Shown here: positions 7,330-16,665 of the stretch, piece by piece | Layout of the letters: each line of letters opens with the position of its first letter | Position numbering within the stretch: position 1 is the first letter of the stretch | Assembly: GCF_025642255.1 (NCBI RefSeq) | Contig: NZ_CP106759.1 | Span: 1,019,501 to 1,083,500, forward strand | DNA length: 64,000 bases | Origin: Stenotrophomonas maltophilia | GTDB lineage: Bacteria; Pseudomonadota; Gammaproteobacteria; Xanthomonadales; Xanthomonadaceae | Reading direction: 5' to 3' | Position numbers and translations under genes: made by a program | Notes under the pieces: generated by a model | What the model was told of the DNA's origin: nothing | Seen by the model: only the letters and a program-made list of their open reading frames with translations | The model's database searches: none

Positions 7330-8610
7330 ATGAGTGCGACACAGCAGCGCTCGATGTGGGTCGCCGGCCTGTCCACCGTGGTGGAGTGGTACGACTTTAC
7401 CCTGTACCTCTATTTCGCCACGGTGCTGTCGCGGGTGTTTTTCGGCGGCGGCGAACAGGCGATGCTGGTCACCCTTGCGGGATTTGCCGTGTCCTACCTG
7501 ATGCGCCCACTCGGCGCGCTGTGCTTCGGTCACCTCGGTGACCGCTTGGGGCGGCGCTGGATGCTGCTGGCCTCGATGGCGCTGATGGCTGCAGCCATGC
7601 TGGCCACCGCGCTGCTGCCTACCGCCGCGACGGCGGGCACGACGGCGGGTGTGCTGCTGCTGGTGCTGCGGTGCGTGATGGCATTCTCGGTGGGCGGTGA
7701 ATACACGGGCGTAGTCGCCTATCTGCTGGAAAGCGCTCCGGCACGCCGGCGTGGATTGGTGACCTCGTTGGCCTCGGCGGCCAGCGAAGTGGGCGCGCTG
7801 CTGGCGGTGGCGATCTCCGCACTGACGGTCGCGCTGCTGCCGCAGGTACAACTGGACAGCTGGGGATGGCGCATTCCGTTCTTCGTCGGTGCTGCACTGG
7901 CGCTGGTCATCCTGATCGCGCGTTCGGGCATGCATGAATCGCCGGAGTTCGAGCGGCAGCGTCGCGAGGGCAGCATTCCTGCCACGCCGCTGCGCCACGT
8001 GCTGCGCCACCATCCGCAGGCGGTAGCGCGCACCTTCGCCATTTCCGCGCTGGGCTCGATCACCTACTACGTCGGCATCACCTATGTGCCCGCGTTCCTG
8101 CACGCACAGGGGCACGACGAGGGCGATGCCCTGTGGCTGTCGACGATCGCGGCGGTGGCCGTGATCGCCATCACTCCCTTGTGCGGTGCGTTGTCCGATC
8201 GCTTCGGCCGGCGCCCGCTGCTGTTGGGCCTGACGGTACTGGCGGCGTTGCTGCCGCTGTCGTTGTTCGGCTGGATGGCGCATACCACGCCGTTGGGTAT
8301 CGCCGTTGCTGCGGTGCTGCTGGCCTGCGTGGCCGGTGGCGTGAGCGCGGTCGCGGCACCGGCCACGGCCGAGCAGTTTCCGGGCGAGGGCCGGGTAAGC
8401 GGGCTGGCACTGGGCGTGACCATGGCCACGGCGGTCTTCGGCGGTGCGACACCGTGGCTGGCGCAGTGGTGGGTGGAGCGCAGCGGCTGGGCGGCGGCAC
8501 CGGGCGCGATGATCGCGCTGGTCGCATTGCTGGTGTTGCCGGTGCTGTGGACGCTGCCGGAAACGGCATCGACGCGGAAGACCCGCCCTGGCAAGCAGGG
8601 CGGATCCTAG
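7330..8610 (+). CDS. MFS transporter, metabolite:H+ symporter (MHS/ProP-like) family
   Basis: A 426-residue protein with about twelve membrane helices. The opening STVVEWYDFTLY is the hallmark of the MHS group (ProP, KgtP, ShiA). It also has the MFS loop GHLGDRLGRRW between helices 2 and 3 and its second-half copy GALSDRFGRRP. These carriers take up osmolytes or organic acids with protons; the exact substrate is not readable. It ends 4 bp before the convergent nucleoside hydrolase gene. Confidence 0.88.
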   Translation: MSATQQRSMWVAGLSTVVEWYDFTLYLYFATVLSRVFFGGGEQAMLVTLAGFAVSYLMRPLGALCFGHLGDRLGRRWMLLASMALMAAAMLATALLPTAATAGTTAGVLLLVLRCVMAFSVGGEYTGVVAYLLESAPARRRGLVTSLASAASEVGALLAVAISALTVALLPQVQLDSWGWRIPFFVGAALALVILIARSGMHESPEFERQRREGSIPATPLRHVLRHHPQAVARTFAISALGSITYYVGITYVPAFLHAQGHDEGDALWLSTIAAVAVIAITPLCGALSDRFGRRPLLLGLTVLAALLPLSLFGWMAHTTPLGIAVAAVLLACVAGGVSAVAAPATAEQFPGEGRVSGLALGVTMATAVFGGATPWLAQWWVERSGWAAAPGAMIALVALLVLPVLWTLPETASTRKTRPGKQGGS

Positions 8611-8614
8611 CCGG

Positions 8615-9562
8615 TCACACCTTCAGCGTCTGCTCGATGTCGGCCAGCACGGCGGCGGCATCCACGCCAATGGCAATCGACTGCACCACGTGGCCGTCCC
8701 ATACGCTGGGGCCGAATGCCAGGCCTTCAGGCTTGGGAATGGTCATGCCACGGGCGACGCCGTCGGTGGCCACGCGCACGCTTGCGCGCTCGAAGCGGAA
8801 CAGCTCCGGGCGGGTGAGCGCGATGCAGGCGCAGCAATCGTGCACGACCATGCCCTTGTGGCCGGCCTGCAGGTAGAAGTCCACGTAATCCTGCGACAGC
8901 GCACGCACCAGTTCGGCATCGGTACCCCCGACCGCAGCCAGTTTGTCCAGGCCGTCACGGTCCATCTCGACGCGGGTGGTGACATCCAGGCCGATCGCGG
9001 TGACCGGCCATTGTGCGGTGAACACCACGTCGGCGGCTTCCGCATCGCCCCAGATATTGGCCTCGGCGGCCGGGGTGATGTTGCCGTTGACGTGGAAGGC
9101 GCCCCCCATGATGACCACGCCACGCACCAGGCCGGCGATCTCCGGTGCCTGCTGCAGGGCCAGGGCCAGGTTGGTCATGCGGCCGACCGCGACCAGCGTG
9201 ACCTCGCCTGGATGGGCCCGCACCAGATCGATGATCAACTGGTGCGCAGGACGAGCGTCGGCGGTCACGTCCAGCTGTGCAGGTACCGGGTGATTGCCCA
9301 GGCCATTGTGGCCGTGGATGTGCACCGGCCAGGCTTCCGGAGTGGCATCGGGCTGCAGGGGACCCGCGGCGCCACGCGCGACCGGCGCAGTCAGCGCCCA
9401 GGCCTGCTTCAGGTACAGCGCGTTGTGGGTGGTGGACTCCACCGAGGCGTTGCCGAAGGTGGTGGTAACGCCGATCAGGTCGATCTGCGGATGCTTGTGC
9501 AGGTACAGCAGGGCCAGGGCGTCGTCGACGCCCGGGTCGGTATCGAAAATGACTTTCAGCAT
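8615..9562 (-). CDS. Inosine-uridine preferring nucleoside hydrolase family
   Basis: A 315-residue protein of the IU-nucleoside hydrolase family (RihA/RihB-like). The Ca2+-binding Asp cluster FDTDPGVDDA lies at residues 6-15, VIMGGAF occurs mid-protein, and an EANIWGDAEAADVVF segment supplies further ligands, as in the family. The enzyme hydrolyses the N-glycosidic bond of ribonucleosides for base salvage; preference for purine or pyrimidine cannot be set by eye. There is no signal peptide, so it is cytoplasmic. It is convergent with the MFS gene, which might import a related solute, but that link is speculative. Confidence 0.92.
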   Translation of the reverse strand: MLKVIFDTDPGVDDALALLYLHKHPQIDLIGVTTTFGNASVESTTHNALYLKQAWALTAPVARGAAGPLQPDATPEAWPVHIHGHNGLGNHPVPAQLDVTADARPAHQLIIDLVRAHPGEVTLVAVGRMTNLALALQQAPEIAGLVRGVVIMGGAFHVNGNITPAAEANIWGDAEAADVVFTAQWPVTAIGLDVTTRVEMDRDGLDKLAAVGGTDAELVRALSQDYVDFYLQAGHKGMVVHDCCACIALTRPELFRFERASVRVATDGVARGMTIPKPEGLAFGPSVWDGHVVQSIAIGVDAAAVLADIEQTLKV

Positions 9563-9714
9563 GTTGTTGTTCTTCTTCTTCCGTGTGGTGCGGGGGGCCC
9601 GGCGGCCAGGAGGCAGGCCGGCGCGCGCTACATTGTCCCATCTTCATGACAGGCAGGGCCATTGGCGGGGCGGCGGGCCATAATGGCGTCGATATCCATG
9701 CCGGGAGACGCCTG

Positions 9715-10011
9715 GTGCTGATCGTGACCCTTCTGCTGGTCCTGCTGGTGCTGGGCCTGAATCTGCTGGCGAGCTGGGTGATTCTGCGTCGGCAGGAATT
9801 GTCGTCGGGCAACCGGGCCGCGCAGGTGCTGGTGATCTGGCTGCTGCCGCTGATCGGCGCCGTCGTCTGCCTGCTGGTGGCAGCCGCCGAGGGCCCGCTC
9901 GGACTGCAGGCACGCAGCCAGGACGGCGCGATCTGGGCCAGCGATGGCGCCCACGAGGGCAATGCCCCCTCTGCGGACTGTGGCAGCGACGGCGGCAGCT
10001 GCGGCGATTGA
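9715..10011 (+). CDS. Small membrane protein, PLDc_N-like
   Basis: A protein of about 98 residues with two membrane segments (IVTLLLVLLVLGLNLLASW and VLVIWLLPLIGAVVCLLV) separated by a charged loop, like the N-terminal membrane hairpin of cardiolipin synthases (PLDc_N). The tail is polar and ends in a Cys/Gly/Ser-rich stretch. I chose GTG 9715 because GGGAGA lies 8 nt before it; an ATG at 9646 in frame would add 23 non-conserved residues. No function can be assigned. Confidence 0.7.
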   Translation: MLIVTLLLVLLVLGLNLLASWVILRRQELSSGNRAAQVLVIWLLPLIGAVVCLLVAAAEGPLGLQARSQDGAIWASDGAHEGNAPSADCGSDGGSCGD

Positions 10012-10076
10012 CGCCACAGGAACAGGGTCAGCCACCGCCCGCAATGCGGGCCACGCCCGGCGGGGCGACAGCTCGC

Positions 10077-10796
10077 TCAGGCACCGCCTTCGGTCGGCAG
10101 CGGCGCCGGTACGTTCAGCAGGCCCCCGGCCGCCACGTAGGCGGCCAGTGCCTGGCCCTGGCTGAGCAGGTGCCGTTCCATCGTGCGCTCTGCCGCGTCG
10201 GCATCACGGCGACGGAAGCACTCCATCAGCTCGCGGTGCTCGGCCAGCGACTGCGCAGTGCGTCCGGGCGTCAGCAGCTGCCGGCCGCGATGCATCTTCA
10301 GGATGCGGTGCAGGTCGTGGGTGATGCGGATCAGCCACGGATTGCCGGCATAGTGCTGCACGGTTTCGTGGATGAGGTAGTTGTTGCGGTAATACTCGGC
10401 GATGTTGCCGTCAGCCGCCGCCGCTTCCATCGCGGCATGCAGGGATTCCAGCTGGGCCACGCCCGCATCATCGATATGCCTGACCGCCTCATGCGCGCAG
10501 CGGCCCTCCAGCATGGCCATCACCGGGAACAGCTGGTTGAGGTCCTCCAGCGTCAGCCGGGTTACCCGGCTGCCGCGCCCGGCGTCGATCTGCACCAGGC
10601 CTTCGGCTGCCAGCAGCTTCAGCGCCTCGCGCAGCGGGGTGCGGCTGATGCCCAGTTCACTGCACAGCGCAGGCTCGTCGATCCATTCGCCGGGGGGCAG
10701 GCGATAGTCATAGATGCGCTCACGCACATGTTCGGCGACCTCCTCGTACAGAGGGGCGCGCTTCTTCGGGGACCGTGGAGCAGGGGCGATGGCCAT
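10077..10796 (-). CDS. GntR-family regulator with FCD domain, probable mdc regulator
   Basis: A 239-residue protein. Residues about 15-85 form a GntR winged helix (ISRTPLREALKLLAAEGLV and the wing DAGRGSRVTRLT); the rest is an all-helical FCD ligand domain. FCD regulators commonly sense organic acids. The gene follows the malonate carrier gene after 59 bp, so by position it probably controls malonate use, like MdcY and MatR. The gap to the carrier holds a SMAG-like palindrome. The start is the ATG opening MAIAPAPRSPKKR; the frame is open further upstream but without domain support. Confidence 0.88.
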   Translation of the reverse strand: MAIAPAPRSPKKRAPLYEEVAEHVRERIYDYRLPPGEWIDEPALCSELGISRTPLREALKLLAAEGLVQIDAGRGSRVTRLTLEDLNQLFPVMAMLEGRCAHEAVRHIDDAGVAQLESLHAAMEAAAADGNIAEYYRNNYLIHETVQHYAGNPWLIRITHDLHRILKMHRGRQLLTPGRTAQSLAEHRELMECFRRRDADAAERTMERHLLSQGQALAAYVAAGGLLNVPAPLPTEGGA

Positions 10797-10818
10797 TGGC
10801 AGAGTGTACCCGCTGGCG

Positions 10819-10842
10819 GTAGTGCCGGCCGTCAGCCGGCAC
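10819..10842 (+). repeat. SMAG-like GTAG palindrome
   Basis: GTAGTGCCGGCCGTCAGCCG followed by GCAC: a GTAG end plus a hairpin TGCCGGC/GCCGGCA with a short loop. It lies between the MatC-like carrier gene and the FCD regulator gene and may influence processing of a joint transcript. Confidence 0.8.
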
Positions 10843-10855
10843 GACCGGTCATCGC

Positions 10856-12211
10856 CTACATCCAGCCCGGCACCACGAACACCAGCCAGGCCAGCAGCGG
10901 CCCCAATGCCACCACCAGGCCGCTGTAGACCAGGAAGCGGCGGAACAGCGTCTCGCGTTCTTCCTTCGCCGCCGATGCCACGACCAGTGCACCGTTGGTG
11001 GAGAAGGGGCTGACATCGACGATGGTGGACGACACTGCCAGTGCGCAGATCACGCCGGCTGCACCCAGGTGCCCCTGCATCAGGAACGGCACCGCCAGTG
11101 GAATCGTTGCGCCGAGCACCGCCGCGGATGATGCGAATGCGGAGACGATACCGCCGACGTAGCACACCAGCAGAGCGCCCAGCAGCGGAATGCCGATGTT
11201 GGAGACCCCGTTGCCGATGAAGTCGACCGCGCCCGCATGCTCCAGCACGCCGATATAGGTCACCACGCCACAGATCAACAGAACGGTCGACCAGCTGATG
11301 CCATCCACCGCACCCTTCTGGCTCTGCGGCGAGAGCAGTGCCAGCGCCACTGCGACGGTGATCGACACCAGGCCGACGTTGAGGTTGTAGATCAGTGCCG
11401 CCACGCCCAGGCCGAGCAGGCCGACCAGGGTGAACAACCGCTCCCGGGTCAGACCCACTGCATCCAGCGCCGCCGGATCGTTGCTCAGGGTGCCGCCGCC
11501 GGCCGCCACCAGCGCGCCATGGCCTTCGATGGCGAACTGCCGCGACGACGCCTGCGGACTACCGGCCATTGCCAGTTCCGCACCGCCCGCGGTAATCGAG
11601 CCACGTCGCATCAGCGCGATGCCGCCGAAGGCGAGGAAGCAGATGATCGCCATCATGAAGTTGAAGCCGAGGCTGGTCAGGAACACTGCCATCTCGGTGA
11701 CCTCCAGCCCGGCCTTCTGCACCACGCCATTGGTGATGCTGCCGTACACGCTGATCGGCGAGAAGCCGCCGGCCTGCGCACCGTGGATGACCAGCAGGCC
11801 CATCATCAACGGGTTGATGTTGTACTGCTTGGCGAAGCGCAGCGCGACCGGACCGATGATCGCCACCGCTGCCGGGCCGAGGGCGCCGAAGGCGGTCAGC
11901 ACCGCGGTGACCACGAACATCACCCACGGAATGGCCACGATGTGGCCGCGCACCGCGCGTACCGCCCAGTGCACCAGCAGGTCGATGGTGCCGTTCTTCT
12001 GCGCGATGGCGAACAGGTAGGTGATGCCGACCAGGGTCAGGAACAGATCGCCGGGAAAGCCGGCGAGGACTTCCTTGCCCCCCATGCCGACCCAGACACC
12101 ACCGATGATGAAGGCCAGTGCGAAGGCCACTGCGCCCATGTTGATCGGCAGTGCGGTGGCGACGATGAACATGATCACCAGACCGATGATCGTTGCGATT
12201 TGTGGACTCAT
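10856..12211 (-). CDS. Malonate/dicarboxylate carrier (MatC-like)
   Basis: A 451-residue integral membrane protein with about eleven to twelve helices, resembling MatC and the ion transporter superfamily (SLC13-like). The segment IHGAQAGGFSPISVYGSITN and the second-half counterpart VDVSPFSTNGALVVAS look like the two re-entrant substrate loops of this fold. It lies downstream of mdcH after a 106-bp gap and next to the FCD regulator, so import of malonate (or a related dicarboxylate) is the likely task. The classic MdcF or MdcL/MdcM carriers are absent here. Confidence 0.85.
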   Translation of the reverse strand: MSPQIATIIGLVIMFIVATALPINMGAVAFALAFIIGGVWVGMGGKEVLAGFPGDLFLTLVGITYLFAIAQKNGTIDLLVHWAVRAVRGHIVAIPWVMFVVTAVLTAFGALGPAAVAIIGPVALRFAKQYNINPLMMGLLVIHGAQAGGFSPISVYGSITNGVVQKAGLEVTEMAVFLTSLGFNFMMAIICFLAFGGIALMRRGSITAGGAELAMAGSPQASSRQFAIEGHGALVAAGGGTLSNDPAALDAVGLTRERLFTLVGLLGLGVAALIYNLNVGLVSITVAVALALLSPQSQKGAVDGISWSTVLLICGVVTYIGVLEHAGAVDFIGNGVSNIGIPLLGALLVCYVGGIVSAFASSAAVLGATIPLAVPFLMQGHLGAAGVICALAVSSTIVDVSPFSTNGALVVASAAKEERETLFRRFLVYSGLVVALGPLLAWLVFVVPGWM

Positions 12212-12317
12212 GCGCCCTCCCAGACACGTGGCTCACGTACAGCGCGGATGGAGACCCGCCATCCCCGGGGTAAGGCGACGTACTGCAGTGTTGCGTGATA
12301 CGTACTGCTCGAACCCG

Positions 12318-13235
12318 TTACTGCAGGCGCTGCAGCGCACTGCGGACCCATGCCGCAGCGCCATGCAGGCTCTGGAACTCTTCCACCGCGCGGAACTCGC
12401 AGCAGGGATAGGACGGCGCGACCATGCGTGCGAGCGCATTGCCCGGGCCCAGCTGCAGGAACACCCGCGCACCGCGCTCGAAGGCCTGCCGCATCACCTG
12501 TGCCCACTCGATGGTCTGTGCCAGCTGTGCCGACAGGCTGTGCACCGCCGTTGCGGCATCGCGCACGGGCCGTGCATCGATGCCCGCCAGCAGCGGCAGG
12601 CGGGGTGCCCGCATGCCCGAGCGCTCCAGCGCGGCGGCGAAGGGCGCCACCGCAGCCGCCAGCAGGGGCGTGTGGGCAGCGACGTGGACCGGCAACGGAC
12701 GCACCTGCGCACCGAGCGCGTGCGCCGCATCGGCCAGCGGCTGCAGGGTGTGCCGGATGCCTCCCACAATGAAGTGATCCTCGCCGTTGACGATGGCGAT
12801 GTGGGTACCCTGCGCATCGCACAGCGCTTGCAACGTCGTACGATCCAGGCCCAGCACCGCCAGCATGCCGGCGCCTGCCGCGCTGGCACCGTCCATCAGA
12901 TGCGCGCGCTGTGCCGACAGGGCCAGGCAGCTGCCAGCGTCGAAGGTGCCGGCAATGGCATGCGCCGCCAGTTCGCCGATGCTGTAGCCGGCCACCACGG
13001 TCGGCACCGGCAATGCATCGCGCAGGGCGTGCCACTGCGCCAGACTGGCCGCGCACAGCAGCGGTTGTGCCTGCGCATTGTCGAACCGGTCCTCGGCCGC
13101 AGCAGCGGTGAACACGTCGCGCTGCAGCACCTCGCTGGCGGCGAGCAGCACGCCATGCGCGGCGTTGTTGCCGCGCACGTGATCGAACATCGCAGCATGC
13201 TGGGCACCTTGTCCCGGACAGAGCAGGGCCAGCAT
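12318..13235 (-). CDS. mdcH: Malonate decarboxylase epsilon subunit (malonyltransferase) MdcH
   Basis: A 305-residue malonyl-CoA:ACP-type transferase. It begins LALLCPGQGAQ, has the nucleophile elbow VAGYSIGELAAHA and a GGIRHTLQPLAD-like region, as in FabD. It charges the thiol prosthetic group of MdcC with malonyl to start the decarboxylase cycle. Its ATG overlaps the mdcB stop in a TGATG junction, which points to coupled translation. It is the last structural enzyme of the operon. Confidence 0.92.
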   Translation of the reverse strand: MLALLCPGQGAQHAAMFDHVRGNNAAHGVLLAASEVLQRDVFTAAAAEDRFDNAQAQPLLCAASLAQWHALRDALPVPTVVAGYSIGELAAHAIAGTFDAGSCLALSAQRAHLMDGASAAGAGMLAVLGLDRTTLQALCDAQGTHIAIVNGEDHFIVGGIRHTLQPLADAAHALGAQVRPLPVHVAAHTPLLAAAVAPFAAALERSGMRAPRLPLLAGIDARPVRDAATAVHSLSAQLAQTIEWAQVMRQAFERGARVFLQLGPGNALARMVAPSYPCCEFRAVEEFQSLHGAAAWVRSALQRLQ

Positions 13236-14092
13236 CACGCCTGCTCCTGCAACAGCAGGAAGACGCTGCAGGCCAGCAGATCGGCGCTGCCACCCGGGCT
13301 GAGCCGGCGTGCGACGAAGGCATCGCCGATGTCCTGCAGGCGGGGTTGCCAGCCGGCGGCAAAGGCACCGCCGGCGTCGAGGAATCCGCGTGCCTGCTGC
13401 TGGGCCCAGCGCAGTCCGGCAACACCGCCCCGATGCAGCAGGTTCAGATCCTCGACCTCTGCGACCAGATGCATCAGGGTATGGGCCAGTGCAGCTTCGC
13501 GTGGCAGCCCTGCGCCCAGCGCATGGCGCAGTGCCGGCAGGGCCAGCCCACGCAGCAGGGGATATCCAGCGGCCGCCTGCTCGCGTACGCCGGGCACGCC
13601 GTGACGGGCGCGCGCGCGCTGCCCCGGACTGTTCACATCCAGGGGCGAGGTGGCGAAGGCGTCCGCCCATTGGCAGACCGCCTGGCATACCTGTTCACCT
13701 GTCGCGGCTCGGCCCAGACGCGTGCGGCACGAGGCTGACGCTGCCACCAGCAAGCCCAGGCTGAAGATCGCTCCGCGGTGGGTGTTGACGCCGCCGGTGG
13801 CGCGCAGCATCGCCGCTTCGGCGGCCAGGCCGTGGTCGCGCAGCCGATGGAACGGCGCTTCGGCGGCGCCATCGCGGGCAACCGCAGTGAAATAGTGGCG
13901 CAGGGCAAACAGGCTGCGCAGGAACGTACCGGCATCCATGTCGTCATGGCTGCCGCTGTCGAACGGCGTGACCAGGCCGGGCTTGGGCGCACAGGCCAGC
14001 TCGGCATGCAGCGCGGCGATCGCCATGCGGCCTAGGCGTGCACTGTCGGGCGCGGTGCTGCGGCCGGCAAGGCGCGGCGCGACGGCGTTCAT
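13235..14092 (-). CDS. mdcB: Triphosphoribosyl-dephospho-CoA synthase MdcB
   Basis: A 285-residue CitG/MdcB-family protein. Family signatures include ALHAELACAPKPGLVTP near the N-terminus, SHDDMDAGTF, and the ATGGVNTHRGAIFSLGL block. It makes 2'-(5''-triphosphoribosyl)-3'-dephospho-CoA from ATP and dephospho-CoA, the precursor of the MdcC prosthetic group. It overlaps mdcG upstream by 4 bp and mdcH downstream by 1 bp. Confidence 0.93.
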   Translation of the reverse strand: MNAVAPRLAGRSTAPDSARLGRMAIAALHAELACAPKPGLVTPFDSGSHDDMDAGTFLRSLFALRHYFTAVARDGAAEAPFHRLRDHGLAAEAAMLRATGGVNTHRGAIFSLGLLVAASASCRTRLGRAATGEQVCQAVCQWADAFATSPLDVNSPGQRARARHGVPGVREQAAAGYPLLRGLALPALRHALGAGLPREAALAHTLMHLVAEVEDLNLLHRGGVAGLRWAQQQARGFLDAGGAFAAGWQPRLQDIGDAFVARRLSPGGSADLLACSVFLLLQEQA

Positions 14093-14730
14093 GCGGCCAC
14101 CCCGCTGCCCTCGAATAGACGGTGGCGTGCTTCCAGGGCTGCGCCGTCAAGGCGTTTGACCAGCAGTTGACGGCTGCTGCCGGCGTACTCGCGCCAGTTC
14201 ACCGCAGCGCCACGGGCCAGGCACAGCTCGCCGTCGACCCGCTGCGGATGCTGCGCTTCCCACGCCCGCAGCCGAGTCACCAGCGCATCGGCCCGTGCCG
14301 CATCCGGGACCTCCCAGAGCAGGTCGATATCGGAACGGTCATGCACATAGGGCAGGCCAGTAACGTGCTGCCAGGCGAATGCGCCGAACACACGGGCCGG
14401 CGCGAGCGTGGCGAGAGCGTGCAACGGTGCCTGCCAGGCGGGGCATACGCCTGCCGCGAGGATGTCGCTCAGTGCCGGCGGCGCCTGCCGACGCTGTACA
14501 TCCTCCAGCGGCACCCGCAGTGCAAGCCGCTGTTTGCCTTCGCCCGGTGGCAACGGCACACCCAGCCGCAGGCGGGAATCGGGGTCGTCTGCCGCGCGTC
14601 GCGCGACCATTGCCGGCAATCCCTGCGCGAACCATGCGGCGAGCCGCGGTTCCTGCGCAGCCACATCGGCCAGCCAGTCGGCGTGGGCCGACAACCAGAC
14701 CAGCGTGTGGCGGGCCAGACGCTCAGGCAT
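14089..14730 (-). CDS. mdcG: Malonate decarboxylase holo-ACP synthase MdcG
   Basis: A 213-residue nucleotidyltransferase-like protein that transfers the phosphoribosyl-dephospho-CoA group to MdcC. The RSDIDLLWEV segment supplies the metal-binding DxD of this family. The start ATG (MPERLARHTLVWL) lies inside the end of mdcE, giving an 8-bp overlap, and the end overlaps mdcB by 4 bp. The C-terminal half is rich in Ala and Arg, as is usual in this GC-rich genome. Confidence 0.9.
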   Translation of the reverse strand: MPERLARHTLVWLSAHADWLADVAAQEPRLAAWFAQGLPAMVARRAADDPDSRLRLGVPLPPGEGKQRLALRVPLEDVQRRQAPPALSDILAAGVCPAWQAPLHALATLAPARVFGAFAWQHVTGLPYVHDRSDIDLLWEVPDAARADALVTRLRAWEAQHPQRVDGELCLARGAAVNWREYAGSSRQLLVKRLDGAALEARHRLFEGSGVAA

Positions 14731-15433
14731 CGCCGTTGGCCACCGCGCCCGCGACGGCAGCCGCCTGCAGGCGGCCCCCCCGTTCGGCACCCAGTGCGGC
14801 ACGGTGGTCGCCGTCGGCCGGCGCGCGCAGGGCATCCAGCAAGGCCTGCGCCAGCTCGCCCGACCACAGCGACCGTACCGCACCCATCGCCACGTAGTTT
14901 TCCACTCCGGGTGCGAACACCGGCGAAGTCAGGCTCAGCGCCTGCAGCTTTTCCAGCGGTTGCTTGGTTACGCGAGCCATCGCCCGCAGGTCCATCACCC
15001 GAACCTGGGCATCCGGCAGCGCATGGATCGTGTCCGCCATCAGGCCGAACGATAGGAAGCCACCGCTGACCGACTCGCCATGGACCAGGGTCACCAGCCG
15101 TGCGCCGCGTCGCCGCGCCACGTCCAGGCATTGCGCGAGGTGGGCGAAGTAACCGTTGATGCCGAGCAGTTCGTCGCGGCGCGAAAGGCGTTGGCCTGCG
15201 GTATCCACCAGCATCACGATCGGTCGCTGCGGATGTGCGGCGGTGCTGGCGAGTACTGTTGCCGCCAGTGCCAGCGCATGATCGACACCGACTTCCAGCT
15301 TGTCAGTGGTGCCGATGACCGTGACCTCGCCATCTTCGGTACTGGCGCTTCCCGTCAGCACGGAATCGTGCACGGTTACGTCGTGGCCGCGCGGGAACAG
15401 CGCGTCAAGCAGGGGCTGCAGCGGCGCGGTCAT
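14723..15433 (-). CDS. mdcE: Malonate decarboxylase gamma subunit MdcE
   Basis: A 236-residue carboxyltransferase-fold protein that pairs with MdcD in decarboxylating malonyl-S-ACP. Family features include IGTTDKLEVGVDHALALA, the oxyanion-type region MLVDTAGQRLSRRDELLGIN and the GESVSGGFLSFG loop. It overlaps mdcD by 4 bp and mdcG by 8 bp. Confidence 0.93.
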   Translation of the reverse strand: MTAPLQPLLDALFPRGHDVTVHDSVLTGSASTEDGEVTVIGTTDKLEVGVDHALALAATVLASTAAHPQRPIVMLVDTAGQRLSRRDELLGINGYFAHLAQCLDVARRRGARLVTLVHGESVSGGFLSFGLMADTIHALPDAQVRVMDLRAMARVTKQPLEKLQALSLTSPVFAPGVENYVAMGAVRSLWSGELAQALLDALRAPADGDHRAALGAERGGRLQAAAVAGAVANGDA

Positions 15434-16338
15434 GGCAGTTTCCTGTGGGCGGTGGCGGCGAGGAACGCGTCGGTGTCCAGCAGCGGCAGGCGCTCGGGAT
15501 CATCGATTCCCTGGCGTGCCCAGATCTCCAGACCATCGCGGCAGTCCCCCCAGGCCTCTGCCCGGGCCTGCAGGGCGGCATGTCGCTGCTGCAGCGCGGC
15601 CAGCGCGGCATCGGCGTCTGCGCTGGCGGCGTCTGGCTGCAGCGCCTCGAATGCGGCCTGGGCGAATGCGTCGATGGCATCGGGAACCAGAACCTGCGCC
15701 TGGTCGATGAGGTAGCGGTGCTTGCCGCCTGTCACCCGCCATACGAGGGCACGGTCACGCGAGTCGAACTCCTCTACGCCGCGCACGGTCTCGATCACTT
15801 CCGGCCCGGACAGCGACAGTCGCCCTTCCTCGGACATGATCACCGTGGTGCAGCAGCGGGCGACGATGCCCATGCCGCCGAAGGCGCCGTTGCCGCTGCC
15901 GATGAGGGCCACCACCGGCACGCCGGTGGCGCGCGCGTCCAGGGTCGCGCGCATGATCTCGGAGATGGCGATCAGGCCCGCATTGGCTTCATGCAGGCGC
16001 ACGCCGCCGGTGTCGAGCAGCAGCAGCACACCGTCGGGCCTGTGTTGCGCGGCCCGGCGCAGCAGGCCGGTCAGCTTGGCGCCATGTACTTCGCCGACAC
16101 CGCCCCCCATGAATTCGCCCTGCTGTGCAGCAATCAGCACGCGCCTGCCACGCAGCGAGGCCGCACCGACCACGATGCCATCGTCGAACGCGGCGGGTTG
16201 GTCCAGCTGTGCCAGGTGCGGGCTCATGGCGCGCCGGGCCGGCCCGAGATACTCGGTGAACGATCCGGCATCGACCAGCCCGGCGATACGGGCACGGGCA
16301 TCGGCCTCGTGGTAGCTGCGTCGTGGCATCGGATTCAT
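15430..16338 (-). CDS. mdcD: Malonate decarboxylase beta subunit MdcD
   Basis: A 302-residue acetyl-CoA-carboxylase-like carboxyltransferase. Visible motifs are GEFMGGGVGEVHGAKLTG, LLLDTGGVRLHEANAG and GSGNGAFGGMGIVA, which build the acyl-thioester pocket. With MdcE it releases CO2 from malonyl-S-MdcC. It overlaps mdcC and mdcE by 4 bp each, so subunits of the complex are translated together. Confidence 0.95.
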   Translation of the reverse strand: MNPMPRRSYHEADARARIAGLVDAGSFTEYLGPARRAMSPHLAQLDQPAAFDDGIVVGAASLRGRRVLIAAQQGEFMGGGVGEVHGAKLTGLLRRAAQHRPDGVLLLLDTGGVRLHEANAGLIAISEIMRATLDARATGVPVVALIGSGNGAFGGMGIVARCCTTVIMSEEGRLSLSGPEVIETVRGVEEFDSRDRALVWRVTGGKHRYLIDQAQVLVPDAIDAFAQAAFEALQPDAASADADAALAALQQRHAALQARAEAWGDCRDGLEIWARQGIDDPERLPLLDTDAFLAATAHRKLP

Positions 16339-16655
16339 CGCGGTTCTCCGGCGAGCAGTGTCTCCACCGCCTGGTCCAGGCGCAGGCTGACCACCGCTGG
16401 GGTGGCACCGGCATCGTTGATCGATACGCGCACGTCGCGCAGCGGATGCCGCCGGGCGAAATCACCGATGACCGCCTGCCAGATGGTGCCGAAGCCCTGC
16501 GCGGCGGTGACGACATGTACGGTCATTGCGCCGTCCTGCGCGGCAGGTTCCAGCAGGACTTCCAGATTGCCGGACGCTAGCACGCCCACCAGCACCGCGT
16601 CGTGCGGGAACCGCACCGGGGTTCTTCCGTCGAATCGATAGTCGAGGGTTTCCAT
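16335..16655 (-). CDS. mdcC: Malonate decarboxylase acyl carrier (delta) subunit MdcC
   Basis: A 106-residue acyl carrier protein. The conserved Ser in GVLASGNLEVLLEP (residue 28) is the expected attachment point of the 2'-(5''-phosphoribosyl)-3'-dephospho-CoA group that MdcB and MdcG make and attach. Length and position between mdcA and mdcD match the family. The start is 10 bp after the mdcA stop. Confidence 0.94.
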   Translation of the reverse strand: METLDYRFDGRTPVRFPHDAVLVGVLASGNLEVLLEPAAQDGAMTVHVVTAAQGFGTIWQAVIGDFARRHPLRDVRVSINDAGATPAVVSLRLDQAVETLLAGEPR

Positions 16656-16665
16656 CGCGTGCCCC

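Noticed and set aside
10020..10070. Extra SMAG element after the PLDc_N-like gene
   Set aside because: GCGGGCCACGCCCGGCGGGG is only partly symmetric and has no GTAG end.
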